Shown: piece after piece, positions 34,110 through 43,409 of the stretch
How the letters are laid out: each line of letters starts with the position of its first letter
Numbering within the stretch: position 1 is the stretch's first letter
DNA from: Pseudomonadota bacterium
Lineage (GTDB): Bacteria > Pseudomonadota > Alphaproteobacteria > UBA1280 > RI-95
Assembly (NCBI GenBank): GCA_016125375.1
Contig: WGLU01000005.1
Location: forward strand, 62,001-126,000
DNA length: 64,000 nucleotides
Direction: 5' to 3'
Made by a program: the position numbers and the translations under genes
The notes under the pieces: model-generated
Databases searched by the model: none
The model's input: the letters and a program-made list of their open reading frames with translations, nothing else
What the model was told of the DNA's origin: nothing

Positions 34110-34161
34110 TTGACATTATGCTCAGGTGGAGTATATATAATATATGCTCATATAGAGCATA
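34110..34161 (+). promoter_or_regulatory. nadABC promoter with two NrtR-type boxes
   Basis: TTGACA (34110-34115) and TATATA (34134-34139) 18 bases apart. Box 1 is TATGCTC-N5-GAGTATA at 34117-34135 (one mismatch) in the spacer. Box 2 is TATGCTC-N5-GAGCATA at 34143-34161 (perfect), centred 26 bases downstream near the start site. This fits repression of NAD synthesis by the adjacent NrtR. Confidence 0.75.
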
Positions 34162-34180
34162 AATAGCGAAAGGAACCGAC

Positions 34181-35227
34181 ATGATCCGCCCCGACCTGAC
34201 CTATACGCCCGAGATCGAAGCCGCCACCGCCGATATCTACGACAAGCTGGAACCCCTGATGCCCGTGCTGGACTGGCCGGAAATCGCGCCGTACATCTAC
34301 CACATCAACCGGCTGAAGAAAGAGCGTAACGCCGTTATTCTGGTGCACAACTACATGACGCCGGACATCTTCCACGGGGTGGCGGACTATGTGGGTGACT
34401 CGCTGGGGCTGGCGCAGAAGGCGACGGAGACAGAGGCTGATGTTATCGTCCAATGCGGGGTGCACTTTATGGCGGAGACCTCCAAAATCCTCAACCCGCA
34501 CAAGACAGTGCTGATTCCCGATATGAAGGCCGGGTGCTCGCTGGCCAGCGGCATTACCGCCGCAGATGTGGAGATGCTGCGGCAAAAATACCCGGGCGTG
34601 CCCGTGGTCACCTACGTGAATACAAGTGCCGAAGTGAAGGCCGCGAGCGACATCTGCTGCACCAGCGGCAACGCGCTGGACGTGGTGGAGAGTCTGGACA
34701 GCGACACGGTGCTGTGCATCCCTGACCAGTATCTGGCCAACTGGATTGCCGGGCAGACGAGCAAGAAAATCCTCACCTGGGCGGGCTCGTGCGAGGTGCA
34801 CGAACGCTTTACCGGCGAGCAACTGCGCGCCTACCGCACCAAATACAGCGGGGACATCACCATCATCGCCCACCCGGAATGCCCGCCGGATGTGCTGGCG
34901 GAGGCTGACTTTGTCGGCTCGACCAGCGGGATGATCGACTATGCCAAGCGCGAGCGCCCCAAGCGGGTGCTGATGGTGACCGAATGTTCGATGAGCGACA
35001 ACGTGGCTGCCGAGGTGCGCGATGTGGAGTTCATCCGCCCCTGCAACCTGTGCCCGCACATGAAGCGCATCACCCTGCCGAAGATTCTGGACGCGCTGCT
35101 CACCCTCTCGCCCGCGGTGGAGGTTGATCCTGAACTGGCCGCCCGTGCCCGCCTGCCGATTGACCGCATGCTGGCGGTCGAGCCGCGCAAGTCGTCCAAA
35201 GTCAGCAAGCTGGCCAAAGCGAGTTAG
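34181..35227 (+). CDS. nadA: Quinolinate synthase NadA
   Basis: 348 residues; 4Fe-4S enzyme condensing iminoaspartate with dihydroxyacetone phosphate to quinolinate. Three-domain repeat with [30 protein letters not shown] near the start. Cys ligands are expected in [18 protein letters not shown] and the C-terminal [15 protein letters not shown] lies 6 bases before the ATG. First gene of nadABC. Confidence 0.95.
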   Translation: MIRPDLTYTPEIEAATADIYDKLEPLMPVLDWPEIAPYIYHINRLKKERNAVILVHNYMTPDIFHGVADYVGDSLGLAQKATETEADVIVQCGVHFMAETSKILNPHKTVLIPDMKAGCSLASGITAADVEMLRQKYPGVPVVTYVNTSAEVKAASDICCTSGNALDVVESLDSDTVLCIPDQYLANWIAGQTSKKILTWAGSCEVHERFTGEQLRAYRTKYSGDITIIAHPECPPDVLAEADFVGSTSGMIDYAKRERPKRVLMVTECSMSDNVAAEVRDVEFIRPCNLCPHMKRITLPKILDALLTLSPAVEVDPELAARARLPIDRMLAVEPRKSSKVSKLAKAS

Positions 35228-35235
35228 GGGAGGGT

Positions 35236-36849
35236 ATGGCAATGGGGACGCAAAACACTTCTGTGGATGTGGTGGTGGTCGGCAGCGGCGCTGCCGGGTT
35301 GTTCACCGCGCTGTCGCTCGCGCCGCTGTCGGTGCTGCTGGTCACAAAAGCGCCGGCGCTGGTCAGCGGCAGTACGGCCTACGCGCAGGGCGGCATGGCC
35401 GCCGTGATGGGCGCGGACGACACACCTGCCGAGCATACCGCCAACACGCTGTTTGCCGGTGCCGGACTGGTGGATAAAGCCGCTGCCGATGTGCTGACCC
35501 ACACCGCGCCGGCGGTGATGCGCCAGCTCATGGATTTAGGCATGGTGTTTGATAAAACGTCTGATGGGGAGCTCTCCCTCGGGCGGGAGGCCGCCCACAC
35601 GAAACGGCGTATCCTCCATGCGGGGGGTGACGCTACGGGGCGGCACCTGAGCGTTGCGCTGGCGGCCTGTGTGGAAAAGGCGCCTCATGTACAAGTGGCG
35701 CTGGCGGCGACTGTCTGGCAGGTGCTGACCGATGAAAACGGCACCGCTGGCGTGCTGATGCACCAGCCGCAGGCCGGTTGGGCACGCGTGGCGTGTCGCC
35801 ATGTGGTGTTGGCCACGGGCGGCGTCGGGCAGCTCTTCAGTCACACCACCAACCCCACCACCGCTACGGCAGACGGCCTGCGGTTGGCCTGGGAGGCGGG
35901 CGCCGCGCTGGAGGATATGGAGTTTGTCCAGTTCCACCCCACCACGCTGGATGTGGCGGCAACGGATGGGCGTCGCCCGCTGTTGACCGAGGCGCTGCGG
36001 GGTGAGGGGGCACATCTGTTGGACGCACAGGGCACGCGCTTTATGCTGGATGTGCACCCGGATGCGGAGCTGGCGCCGCGCGACGTCGTCGCCCGTGCCG
36101 TGTGGGCACGCCGTGCGCAGGGGGCTCAGGTGTTTCTGGACGCCCGGGCGCTGGCGGCCGAAGGGCTGGCGAAAAAGTTCCCCACCGTGTGGGCATTGTG
36201 TGCCGAGCACGGCCTTGACCCTGCCAAAGACCTGCTGCCGATTGCACCGGCCGCCCACTACCATATGGGCGGGGTGAAAACTGACCTTCTGGGGCGTACC
36301 AATGTTGCCGGACTGTGGGCGGTGGGCGAAGTGGCGCGGACGGGGCTCCACGGGGCGAACCGTCTGGCCAGTAACTCGCTGACCGAGTGCCTTGTGTTTG
36401 GCGCCCGCGCAGCGGAAGCGATAAAAGTGGACATTCGCCCGTTCGGGGCGCTCCCCGGCATGCAAGCCCCCGTCTTTGCCCCGCAGAAAGAGGCCACGCC
36501 CCTGCGCGCAGAGCTGCAACAGGTCATGTATGCAGGTTTGGGGCTGGTGCGCGACGGCAAGGGGATGCAGAAGGCGCTGGCGCGGATACAGGCGCTGACG
36601 CGCGCTTATAAGGCTGGCACCCACGACGCGCTGACCGTGGCCGCCCATGCCGAGCTGCAAAGCCTGCTGCTGGCGGCGCGCCTGATGACCGAACAGGCAT
36701 TGAAGCGTACGGAAAGCCGCGGCGGCCATTACCGCAGCGACTACCCCAAGCAAAGTGCAAGCTGGCAGACCAGCATGACCATCCGTAAACCTGAGGAGTA
36801 CGACCATGACCGCACCCGCACCCGCACCCCTGCCACCGCTGTGCTATGA
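35236..36849 (+). CDS. nadB: L-aspartate oxidase NadB
   Basis: 537 residues (ATG 35236; ATG at 35242 is better spaced from GGGGAGGG and would drop two residues). FAD-binding GSGAAG at 16-21, the flavoenzyme segment GSTAYAQGGMAAV, HHxR-type active-site region HTKRRILHAGGDATGRH, and EFVQFHPTTLD as in fumarate-reductase-like oxidases. It makes iminoaspartate for NadA. Its 3' end overlaps nadC by 44 bases. Confidence 0.94.
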   Translation: MAMGTQNTSVDVVVVGSGAAGLFTALSLAPLSVLLVTKAPALVSGSTAYAQGGMAAVMGADDTPAEHTANTLFAGAGLVDKAAADVLTHTAPAVMRQLMDLGMVFDKTSDGELSLGREAAHTKRRILHAGGDATGRHLSVALAACVEKAPHVQVALAATVWQVLTDENGTAGVLMHQPQAGWARVACRHVVLATGGVGQLFSHTTNPTTATADGLRLAWEAGAALEDMEFVQFHPTTLDVAATDGRRPLLTEALRGEGAHLLDAQGTRFMLDVHPDAELAPRDVVARAVWARRAQGAQVFLDARALAAEGLAKKFPTVWALCAEHGLDPAKDLLPIAPAAHYHMGGVKTDLLGRTNVAGLWAVGEVARTGLHGANRLASNSLTECLVFGARAAEAIKVDIRPFGALPGMQAPVFAPQKEATPLRAELQQVMYAGLGLVRDGKGMQKALARIQALTRAYKAGTHDALTVAAHAELQSLLLAARLMTEQALKRTESRGGHYRSDYPKQSASWQTSMTIRKPEEYDHDRTRTRTPATAVL

Positions 36850-37663
36850 GGGCATCCTGCAAACCGCGCTGGCCGAAGATATGGGGCGCAGCGGGGATAT
36901 TTCCGGCGCGCTCCTGCCCGCGGGCAAACAGGCGACGCTCCACGTGGTCACGCGGGAGGCCGGGTGCATCGCCGGGCTGGAGATGAGCCTGCGGGCCTTT
37001 ACGCTCTATGACCCGGCCGTGCAGGTAAAGGCGCTGGTTGCCGATGGCGATGTTGTTGCCGCAGGTACCGTATTGGCAACGGTCAGCGGCGCTGCCCGCA
37101 GCCTGCTGGCGGCGGAGCGTACCTGCCTGAACCTGCTGGGGCACCTGTGCGGCATTGCCACCCAGACCCACGCGCTGGCTCACCTGATTGCAGACCTGCC
37201 GGCAAAGCTGGTGGATACGCGCAAGACCCTGCCGGGCTTGCGGACGCTGCAAAAATACGCCGTGCGGGCAGGGGGCGGGCATAACCACCGTTTTGCGCTG
37301 GATGATGCGGTGATGTTGAAAGACAACCATGTGGCGCTGCTGGGGGATATTCCGGCTGCTGTCGCCCATGCCCGTGCCGCTGTGGGGCCGATGGTGAAGA
37401 TTGAGGTGGAGGTGGACACCCTCGAGCAACTGGACGAGGTGCTGAAAACCGACGCCGACGTGGTGATGCTGGATAATATGCCGCCGGAGATGCTGAAAGC
37501 CGCCGTAGGGCGTGTGGGCGGGCGGATGCTCACCGAGGCATCGGGCGGGATTACCGCTGCGACCATCCGCGCGGTGGCGGAAAGCGGTGTGGATGTGATT
37601 TCCGTCGGGGCTCTGACGCATAGCGTGAAGCAATTGGACATTGGGTTGGACTACCGACAGTAG
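36806..37663 (+). CDS. nadC: Quinolinate phosphoribosyltransferase NadC
   Basis: 285 residues, the family length. Motifs are EDMGRSGDISGALLP near 23-37, LNLLGHLCGIATQTHAL, DTRKTLPGLRTLQKYAVRAGGGHNHRFALDDAVMLKDNH (PRPP/quinolinate site) and TEASGGITAATIRAVAESGVDVISVGALTHS. It makes nicotinate mononucleotide. The start lies inside nadB, with GAGGAG about 9 bases upstream. Confidence 0.95.
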   Translation: MTAPAPAPLPPLCYEGILQTALAEDMGRSGDISGALLPAGKQATLHVVTREAGCIAGLEMSLRAFTLYDPAVQVKALVADGDVVAAGTVLATVSGAARSLLAAERTCLNLLGHLCGIATQTHALAHLIADLPAKLVDTRKTLPGLRTLQKYAVRAGGGHNHRFALDDAVMLKDNHVALLGDIPAAVAHARAAVGPMVKIEVEVDTLEQLDEVLKTDADVVMLDNMPPEMLKAAVGRVGGRMLTEASGGITAATIRAVAESGVDVISVGALTHSVKQLDIGLDYRQ

Positions 37664-37733
37664 GAATAATATCTCCGAATACATCTTGTACTAATTAATA
37701 ATATTATAGAAGTGACGTGTAAGGAGAATGACC

Positions 37734-38345
37734 ATGTCGACCTGCCAAGTGCTACCTGCAGAAAAGCTGACCCCTGAGCTGTTGGCAAAAGGGGTGGTGC
37801 TGGACGTGCGCACCAAAATGGAACATGGCGAGAAACGCCTGAACGTGCCCCATGCCCACGTGCCGCTGGATGAACTGAACCCCGATGATTTTATGAAGCG
37901 CCACGGACTGGATGCGTCTGCGCCCGTGTATATCCTGTGCCGTAGCGGCAAGCGTGCAACGCAAGCGGCCGAGAAGTTCATGGCTGCCGGTTACACCAAT
38001 GTACACGTCATTGACGGGGGTATCATCGCCTGCGAGGGCTGTGGTCACGCCGTGACAGGTGATGTGGTGGTCACTCAGGCTGATGGAAAAAGCGGCCCGA
38101 TAACGCTGGAGCGTCAGGTACGTATTGCCGCCGGTGCGTTTGTAGCATTGGGTGCTATGCTGGCGCTGACAGTGCATCCCTTATTTCTTTTGTTGCCGCT
38201 GTTCGTGGGGGGCGGGCTGATTTTTGCCGGCGTGACTGACCGTTGCGGGTTGGCACTGGTACTGACTAAAGCACCATGGAATCAACGTAAAGCCTTGGCC
38301 TGCGGAACATCCTGTGGAACTTCTGCCGGACAGGGCTGCCGTTAA
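37734..38345 (+). CDS. Rhodanese fused to a membrane domain (YgaP-like)
   Basis: 203 residues from ATG at 37734, 7 bases after AAGGAG (the ATG at 37728 is only 1 base from it). Rhodanese domain with active-site CRSGKR, Cys at 69 in this numbering. A DUF2892-type two-helix membrane domain (about 127-165: FVALGAMLALTVHPLFLLLPLFVGGGLIF) and a Cys-rich tail ACGTSCGTSAGQGC follow. It should move sulfane sulfur. A 10-base AT palindrome ATAATATTAT at 37698-37707 in the leader could be a sulfur-responsive repressor site. It is paired with the persulfide dioxygenase gene. Confidence 0.85.
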   Translation: MSTCQVLPAEKLTPELLAKGVVLDVRTKMEHGEKRLNVPHAHVPLDELNPDDFMKRHGLDASAPVYILCRSGKRATQAAEKFMAAGYTNVHVIDGGIIACEGCGHAVTGDVVVTQADGKSGPITLERQVRIAAGAFVALGAMLALTVHPLFLLLPLFVGGGLIFAGVTDRCGLALVLTKAPWNQRKALACGTSCGTSAGQGCR

Positions 38346-38361
38346 ACAAGGGGGGTGTATA

Positions 38362-39237
38362 ATGCAAAAGCCCGATGTACGTGGGTTTTTTGACCCGGAT
38401 ACCGCTACGTGGACCTATGTGGTGTACGATGGAACGGGTGCGGATAAACGATGCGCGATCATTGACAGCGTGCTGGATTACGATATGGCCTCCGGCCGGA
38501 CAAAAACACGCAGCGCCGACCGTGTGATTGATTTTGTGGCTGCCAAAGAGCTGGAAGTACAGTGGTTGCTGGAAACGCACATCCACGCCGACCATCTGAC
38601 CGGCGCGGATTATATCAGGTCCAAACTGGGTGGCACGATTGCCATCAGCAAACATATCCTGAGAGTGCTGGAGACGTGGGCGCCCATCTTCCATAACGAG
38701 GCAGATACGCCGCCCGACGGTCAGCAGTTTGATTATCTGTTTGCTGATGACGAAACTTTCAAAGTCGGGCCGTTTGACGCGCGGATTATCCATACCCCCG
38801 GGCATACCCCCGCAGATACGACCTACATCATCGGGGATGCGGTGTTCGTAGGGGATGCCATGTTCCTGCCGGATGTGGGGACGGGGCGATGTGACTTCCC
38901 GGGCGGGAGTGCAGGCGATTCCTACGAATCATCCCGTAAGCTGCTGGGTCTGAAGGATAATATGCGCATGTATGTGGGGCACGACTACCCGCCGGAAGGT
39001 GCGGGTCGGGTGCCACAGTGTATGGCGACGATTGCCGAACAGAAGGCGGCCAACATACGCGTGAAGGACGGCATCAGCAAGGAGGTCTACGTGGCCAAGC
39101 GCAATGCCGACGATAAGGGTAAGGCGGTGCCGCGGCTGCTGTTGCCGTCCATTCAGGTGAACCTGCGCGCCGGGGGCTTTGGCAAGGCCACCAAAGGGGT
39201 GCGATATATCAAAATCCCCGTGGATGTGATTGGATGA
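38362..39237 (+). CDS. Persulfide dioxygenase-like MBL-fold protein (Blh/ETHE1 type)
   Basis: 291 residues from ATG at 38362, with AAGGGGGG 7 bases upstream. Metallo-beta-lactamase fold with THIHADH (72-78), the second His in HTPGHTPADT, Asp in FVGDAMFLPD, and GTGRCDFPGG, typical of the persulfide dioxygenase branch. VGHDYPPEG supplies the last metal ligand. It oxidises glutathione persulfide to sulfite. With the upstream rhodanese it forms a sulfide-detoxification pair. Confidence 0.88.
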   Translation: MQKPDVRGFFDPDTATWTYVVYDGTGADKRCAIIDSVLDYDMASGRTKTRSADRVIDFVAAKELEVQWLLETHIHADHLTGADYIRSKLGGTIAISKHILRVLETWAPIFHNEADTPPDGQQFDYLFADDETFKVGPFDARIIHTPGHTPADTTYIIGDAVFVGDAMFLPDVGTGRCDFPGGSAGDSYESSRKLLGLKDNMRMYVGHDYPPEGAGRVPQCMATIAEQKAANIRVKDGISKEVYVAKRNADDKGKAVPRLLLPSIQVNLRAGGFGKATKGVRYIKIPVDVIG

Positions 39238-39242
39238 CGTAA

Positions 39243-39268
39243 AGAAACCCGCCTTCCGGCGGGTTTCT
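39243..39268. terminator. Terminator between the dioxygenase and mlaC genes
   Basis: 11-bp stem AGAAACCCGCC/GGCGGGTTTCT with loop TTCC, and short T-rich tracts on both sides. It serves two convergent genes. Confidence 0.7.
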
Positions 39269-39272
39269 GGTT

Positions 39273-39911
39273 TCAGTTGGCCTTTTTGTCAGCCGTTTGG
39301 GTGTCGCCGTTCATGTCGGTCGCCCAAGTGCTGATGACTTTTTCCACATCGTCGTTGTAGCGGTTCATGGCGCTGTCGAACTGGTTGCGGTAGGTCAGGC
39401 CGAGGTTGATGCCGTCCAGCAGAACGTTGCGTACCCGCCATTGACCATCGGTGCTTTGGCGCATGGTGTAGGTGATTTTGTAGGTGTTACCGTCCTTGGC
39501 GGTAACTTCCATGTTCACGATGCCTTTGAAGGGTTTGCCTTCTTCCTGCGGGAGGACATGGATTTTAGAAATCTCGAACTTCAGCAGCGCTTTGGCATAA
39601 AGACGGGCCATGGTGCTTTTGAAAATGCCGCCGAAACGCTGACGCTGCTCGGGCGTGAGGTCGTTTTTGTATTTGCCGATAACGGCATCGGTAATGGCAT
39701 CAAAGTCAACCACAGGCTCCAGCAGGGACAGCAGAAGAGGGCTGAAATGCTCGGGGTCGGTGTCTGCCTGTTTTTGGCTGTGCAGAGCGTCCATAACCTT
39801 TTCGGAAGAGGTGGTGACAACCTCGTGCGCTGTGAAAGCTACGGCATGGGAAACCGGAGCTGCCAGAAAAGCAGCACAAAAACAGAGGATTGCGAGAAGA
39901 ATGCGGTACAC
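39273..39911 (-). CDS. MlaC/HpnM-type periplasmic lipid-binding protein
   Basis: 212 residues with a signal peptide (hydrophobic 4-20, cleavage near SHA-VAF). MlaC-family helices and strands follow: LLEPVVDFDAITDAVIGKYKNDLTPEQRQRF, then a beta-sheet with YKITYTMRQSTDGQWRVRNVLLDGINLGLTYRNQF, a signature of Ttg2D/MlaC. It carries phospholipid (or hopanoid, for HpnM) across the periplasm. Last gene of mlaA-RND-mlaC; the gap to the RND gene is 36 bases. Confidence 0.88.
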   Translation of the reverse strand: MYRILLAILCFCAAFLAAPVSHAVAFTAHEVVTTSSEKVMDALHSQKQADTDPEHFSPLLLSLLEPVVDFDAITDAVIGKYKNDLTPEQRQRFGGIFKSTMARLYAKALLKFEISKIHVLPQEEGKPFKGIVNMEVTAKDGNTYKITYTMRQSTDGQWRVRNVLLDGINLGLTYRNQFDSAMNRYNDDVEKVISTWATDMNGDTQTADKKAN

Positions 39912-39947
39912 GGCGCGCCCTTTCTTAGTCTGATGCGTTATCGATGG

Positions 39948-42407
39948 TTACCGATAGAACTTTATAAGCAGTGCGGGCAGCAGCGTCAAGTTTGCAAGCA
40001 GGGCAAATGTCATAGCGACGGATGTGAGGAGGCCAAAATACACAGAAGGAATGAAGTTGGAGAGTACCAGCACCAAAAAGCCGATGACCACGGTCAGGGT
40101 GGTGAAATACATGGCGCGCCCAATCTCCCTGTGGCTTTGGCGGATGGACATATCCACGCTTTTTGTCATGCCAAAGCTCTCGCGGAAGCGGTGCAGATAG
40201 TGGATGGCGTCATCCACGCCGATACCGATAACAATCGCGGCAATGGTGATGGTCATCATATCCAGCGGGATGTTCAGGTAACCCATGAAGGCCAGCATGC
40301 TAAAGGCTGCCAACACGTTGGGCAGCAGGCCGATAACGGCCAGCTTGACCGAGCGCAGCAAGACAACGAACATCAGGAATGTGGCCGCGACGACAAAGAA
40401 CAGCGTTGAGGTCTGCGAGGTGAAAAGCTCCTGCAACATGCCGTTGAACAGCACGTTCATGCCGGTGATGTGCACATTCTCTGCCGGCAGGCCCAGTTCT
40501 GTTGTAGCGTAGGTCTTTACTTCCTCAATCAGGCGTGCGCGCGGGTATTTGGGTCCCGTCTCGTGGATGCGCATGTTCAGGCGCATCATGCCACTGTCCG
40601 GATTGGCGTAGGGCTCGATAAAGTCGTGGCGCAGCTCGTCCGGAATGGCGCCCAGGACGGCAACAATTTCCGGCGCTGTAAGGGTCTGACCGCCGTTAAA
40701 CTCCTGCGCTATCTCCTCGAACGTCGCGAGTGAAATGGTTTTGCCGACTTCGGGCCGCGTGGCCAGATAGTTGTGCAAACGGTGCAAGACACGGATTTTA
40801 TCCGGCGTGAACCAGTACTTTTGCGGGTATGGATCTGCTGTTGCCGTAGGGTCGGCGAACATATCATCATCGCTAGCAACTTCGGCCTGATAGGGGGGGA
40901 AGTTGATGACCACATCCATGGGGATGGTCCCGCCAAGATTGCGGTCGATAAAGGCCAGACTCTGGTAAATGTCGGTACTGTGGCGGAAGTAGTCCAGGAA
41001 GCGGTTGTCCAGATTGATACGGAGCATGCCCAGCACTGTACCTGCTGCCAGCAGACAGCTGACCAGAATGACGCCAAGCGTGCGGCGTGAGGCAAAATGG
41101 TAGCTCAGACGGACCAGCGGCGTTGCAGTATCACGCGTGGAGCTTACCAGCTTGCTGCAAGGCAGGAGCATCATGGCTGCCGGGAAGATGGTGTAGGCCA
41201 TGACAAAGGAAACAACCACGCCCAGGCACATAATCCAGCCAAAATCCATCACCGGCAGGATACTGCTGGTATAGAGCGAGGCGAAGCCTGCCATGGTGGT
41301 CAGGGTTGTATAAATGCTGGGCGCGAGTTTGGAGGCCATAGTGGCGTAAACAGTGTCACGCTGGCTGCGCTCGGGGTAGTTTTCCACTTCTTCCAGATAG
41401 CGGGTAATCAGGTGGACGACCACAGAGATAGAGAAAATAATCAGCAGCGAAATAAAGTTGGATGAAATCACCGTCACCGGTTTATGCAGCCAGCCCAGAA
41501 TACCCACGGTGGCGGTTACCGTTGCCATTGTCACCAGCACGGGCAGCATGACCCAGCGGATGTTGCGGAAAAATATATACAGGGCGCCAATCATCAGCAG
41601 CAGGCTGCTGCCACCGAAGAGAATCACATCACGTTTGATGTAGCCAATCATGTCGGCTGCAATCATGGGCACGCCGCCAAGGTGGATGGTAGCCTTGTCG
41701 GCAAAGCTGCTCCCGACGGCGCGGATTTCCTCCAGCACACGGTCGAAGTTCTTCATGCTCGCGGCATAGATTTCGCGGTAGCGGGTGTTGATGTCGTCCA
41801 GCTCGGCCTGTTCCTCAACACCTGGGTGTTCGAGGGCACGCAGTGCCTGACGGCGCTGGCTGATGGCGGCCAGTTTGGCATCCGGTGCCAGATTGATGCG
41901 CAAGGTGGTGGTTTTGGCATCTGCCGAAACCAGCAGGTTCTTGAACAGCGGGCTGGTGCTCAGCTCCACACGGGCGGCATCCAGATCCACGTCATTGGAG
42001 CGCAGGGTGTGAAAATTTTTGGCCAGATCCTGAATCGGCATCGGCGGACTTTTGAGCAGCGGGGCATCCAGCATGGAGTCTACCGACTGTACGCCATCAA
42101 TAGCCTTCAGTTTGGCAATGACTGCCTCGACATCGTTCAACACGTCGCGGGTGAACAGCGGCTTGTTTTTAGGGGTGTAGGTGAGGAACAGAAAGTCCTC
42201 GCCACCGAAGTTCTTGCTGACTTTGCGGTAGTAGCGCAGCTCGGGGTCGTTTTCCGCAACAAGTGTGTCAGCGGAGGCGTCGTAATAAAAGCCGCGGCTG
42301 TGGTACACGCAGGCCGATAGCACAATCAGCAATGCCAGCAATACTCCTACGGGGTGCACAAGGCACCAGCTGTAGGCACGGGCAATAAGTCGCTGAATGG
42401 CCAGCAC
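39948..42407 (-). CDS. RND/MMPL-type lipid transporter (HpnN-like)
   Basis: 819 residues in two MMPL halves with about 12 TM helices. The first periplasmic loop (about 45-230) begins DTLVAENDPELRYYRKVSKNFGGEDFLFLTYTP. TM blocks have SNFISLLIIFSISVVVHLITRYLEE and MMTITIAAIVIGIGVDDAIHYLHRFRES, the conserved MMPL acidic and His motif. The closest known relative type is HpnN, which moves hopanoids to the outer membrane. Between mlaA and mlaC genes, it appears to replace the usual MlaFEDB ABC complex. Confidence 0.85.
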   Translation of the reverse strand: MLAIQRLIARAYSWCLVHPVGVLLALLIVLSACVYHSRGFYYDASADTLVAENDPELRYYRKVSKNFGGEDFLFLTYTPKNKPLFTRDVLNDVEAVIAKLKAIDGVQSVDSMLDAPLLKSPPMPIQDLAKNFHTLRSNDVDLDAARVELSTSPLFKNLLVSADAKTTTLRINLAPDAKLAAISQRRQALRALEHPGVEEQAELDDINTRYREIYAASMKNFDRVLEEIRAVGSSFADKATIHLGGVPMIAADMIGYIKRDVILFGGSSLLLMIGALYIFFRNIRWVMLPVLVTMATVTATVGILGWLHKPVTVISSNFISLLIIFSISVVVHLITRYLEEVENYPERSQRDTVYATMASKLAPSIYTTLTTMAGFASLYTSSILPVMDFGWIMCLGVVVSFVMAYTIFPAAMMLLPCSKLVSSTRDTATPLVRLSYHFASRRTLGVILVSCLLAAGTVLGMLRINLDNRFLDYFRHSTDIYQSLAFIDRNLGGTIPMDVVINFPPYQAEVASDDDMFADPTATADPYPQKYWFTPDKIRVLHRLHNYLATRPEVGKTISLATFEEIAQEFNGGQTLTAPEIVAVLGAIPDELRHDFIEPYANPDSGMMRLNMRIHETGPKYPRARLIEEVKTYATTELGLPAENVHITGMNVLFNGMLQELFTSQTSTLFFVVAATFLMFVVLLRSVKLAVIGLLPNVLAAFSMLAFMGYLNIPLDMMTITIAAIVIGIGVDDAIHYLHRFRESFGMTKSVDMSIRQSHREIGRAMYFTTLTVVIGFLVLVLSNFIPSVYFGLLTSVAMTFALLANLTLLPALLIKFYR

Positions 42408-42436
42408 GGTCAGAGAACCTTATCTATCTTATCCGG

Positions 42437-43141
42437 TTATTCCTGCTCGTTCAGGAACGGGTCACTTTCTTCGATTTTTTCATCGTTGACCAGATATTTT
42501 CTGCGTTCGAGATAAGCGTCCCGCAAAAAGAGGTACTTATCACCCGTAATCAGGCTCTCGGTTTTCAGCAGATTTGCACGGGTATTGATAATTGTCATAC
42601 CTGCCAGACCATAACGCACAGAATCTTCTTCTATATAAAAGACTGGATTGGTGAACAGGTCGCCGACACGGCCGACACCGTCACGGACGGAGGAGGGGCC
42701 CAAAATCGGCAGGACAAGATAGGCACCGTTGTCAAAGCCCCACGCACCGAGCGTTTGGCCAAAATCCTCGTTATGTTTGGGCATGCCGCCGGCGCTGGCA
42801 ACGTCGAACAGGCCACCCACACCCAGTGTGGTGTTAAAGACCAGACGGGTTGTATCTTGTACGCCTTCCTTGAACTTGCCTTGCAGGAACTGGTTGATAA
42901 TGACGGTCGTATAAAACAGGTTGTTGATGGCATTGTTGATGCCCTGTTCCAGAAAATCCGGTGTTACAGCCTGATAACCCTTGGCGACAGGTTTGAGGGC
43001 GTATTTATCGACGGTCTCGTTAAACTGGAAAATTTTCCTGTTCATGCCTTCCAGCGGGTCGGGGTTTTTAGGCGAGGTGGCGCAGCCGGAAAGAGCAGCC
43101 GTGGTACCAAGCAGGAAAACCGTCAAAAACTTCGCATACAT
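42437..43141 (-). CDS. mlaA: MlaA/VacJ outer-membrane lipoprotein
   Basis: 234 residues from ATG at 43141 (an earlier in-frame start at 43207 would hide the signal peptide). Lipobox LSGC near residue 20. MlaA signatures are DPLEGMNRKIFQFNETVDKYALKPVAKGYQ, FLQGKFKEGVQDTTRLVFNTTLGVGGLFDVASAGG and GPSSVRDGVGRVGDLFTNP. It removes phospholipid from the outer leaflet and passes it to MlaC. First gene of the operon. Confidence 0.93.
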   Translation of the reverse strand: MYAKFLTVFLLGTTAALSGCATSPKNPDPLEGMNRKIFQFNETVDKYALKPVAKGYQAVTPDFLEQGINNAINNLFYTTVIINQFLQGKFKEGVQDTTRLVFNTTLGVGGLFDVASAGGMPKHNEDFGQTLGAWGFDNGAYLVLPILGPSSVRDGVGRVGDLFTNPVFYIEEDSVRYGLAGMTIINTRANLLKTESLITGDKYLFLRDAYLERRKYLVNDEKIEESDPFLNEQE

Positions 43142-43307
43142 GCCTGTTATTCTTTCTTCTTTGGGGCGTTGGAGACCTTCTTGCCTCCTTATGGGTAGAG
43201 TTACCATTTTACTACTTACATTTTCCTGTCAGGTGTTTTTACCATTGTGCGGGCTAAAAAAAGCATATGCAACATTGTGTTTAACGTCCTGACGTCATAT
43301 ATGGTTA

Positions 43308-43360
43308 TTGACTGTACTGAACGGTCTAGTATAGACAAGTTCATAAAATAGGACTACAGT
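43308..43360 (+). promoter_or_regulatory. Promoter/operator of the RND efflux operon
   Basis: TTGACT (43308-43313), 16-base spacer, TATAGA (43330-43335). The dyad TACTGAACGGTCTAGTA (43315-43331) fills the spacer, and GGACTACAGT lies at 43351-43360. Matching copies precede marR-emrAB at 28811-28856. The dyad form TACTnnACnGTnnAGTA is of the length used by TetR-family repressors; no such gene is in the window. Confidence 0.7.
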
Positions 43361-43409
43361 GTCGCTACATAGTAATGCTGATTTTGCGAAAAGATAAGGT
43401 AATCCGGCG

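Noticed and set aside
37698-37707. ATAATATTAT palindrome as a definite BigR/ArsR operator
   Set aside because: AT-rich ten-mers are frequent in leaders, and no ArsR-type regulator gene is nearby; mentioned only in the rhodanese entry.
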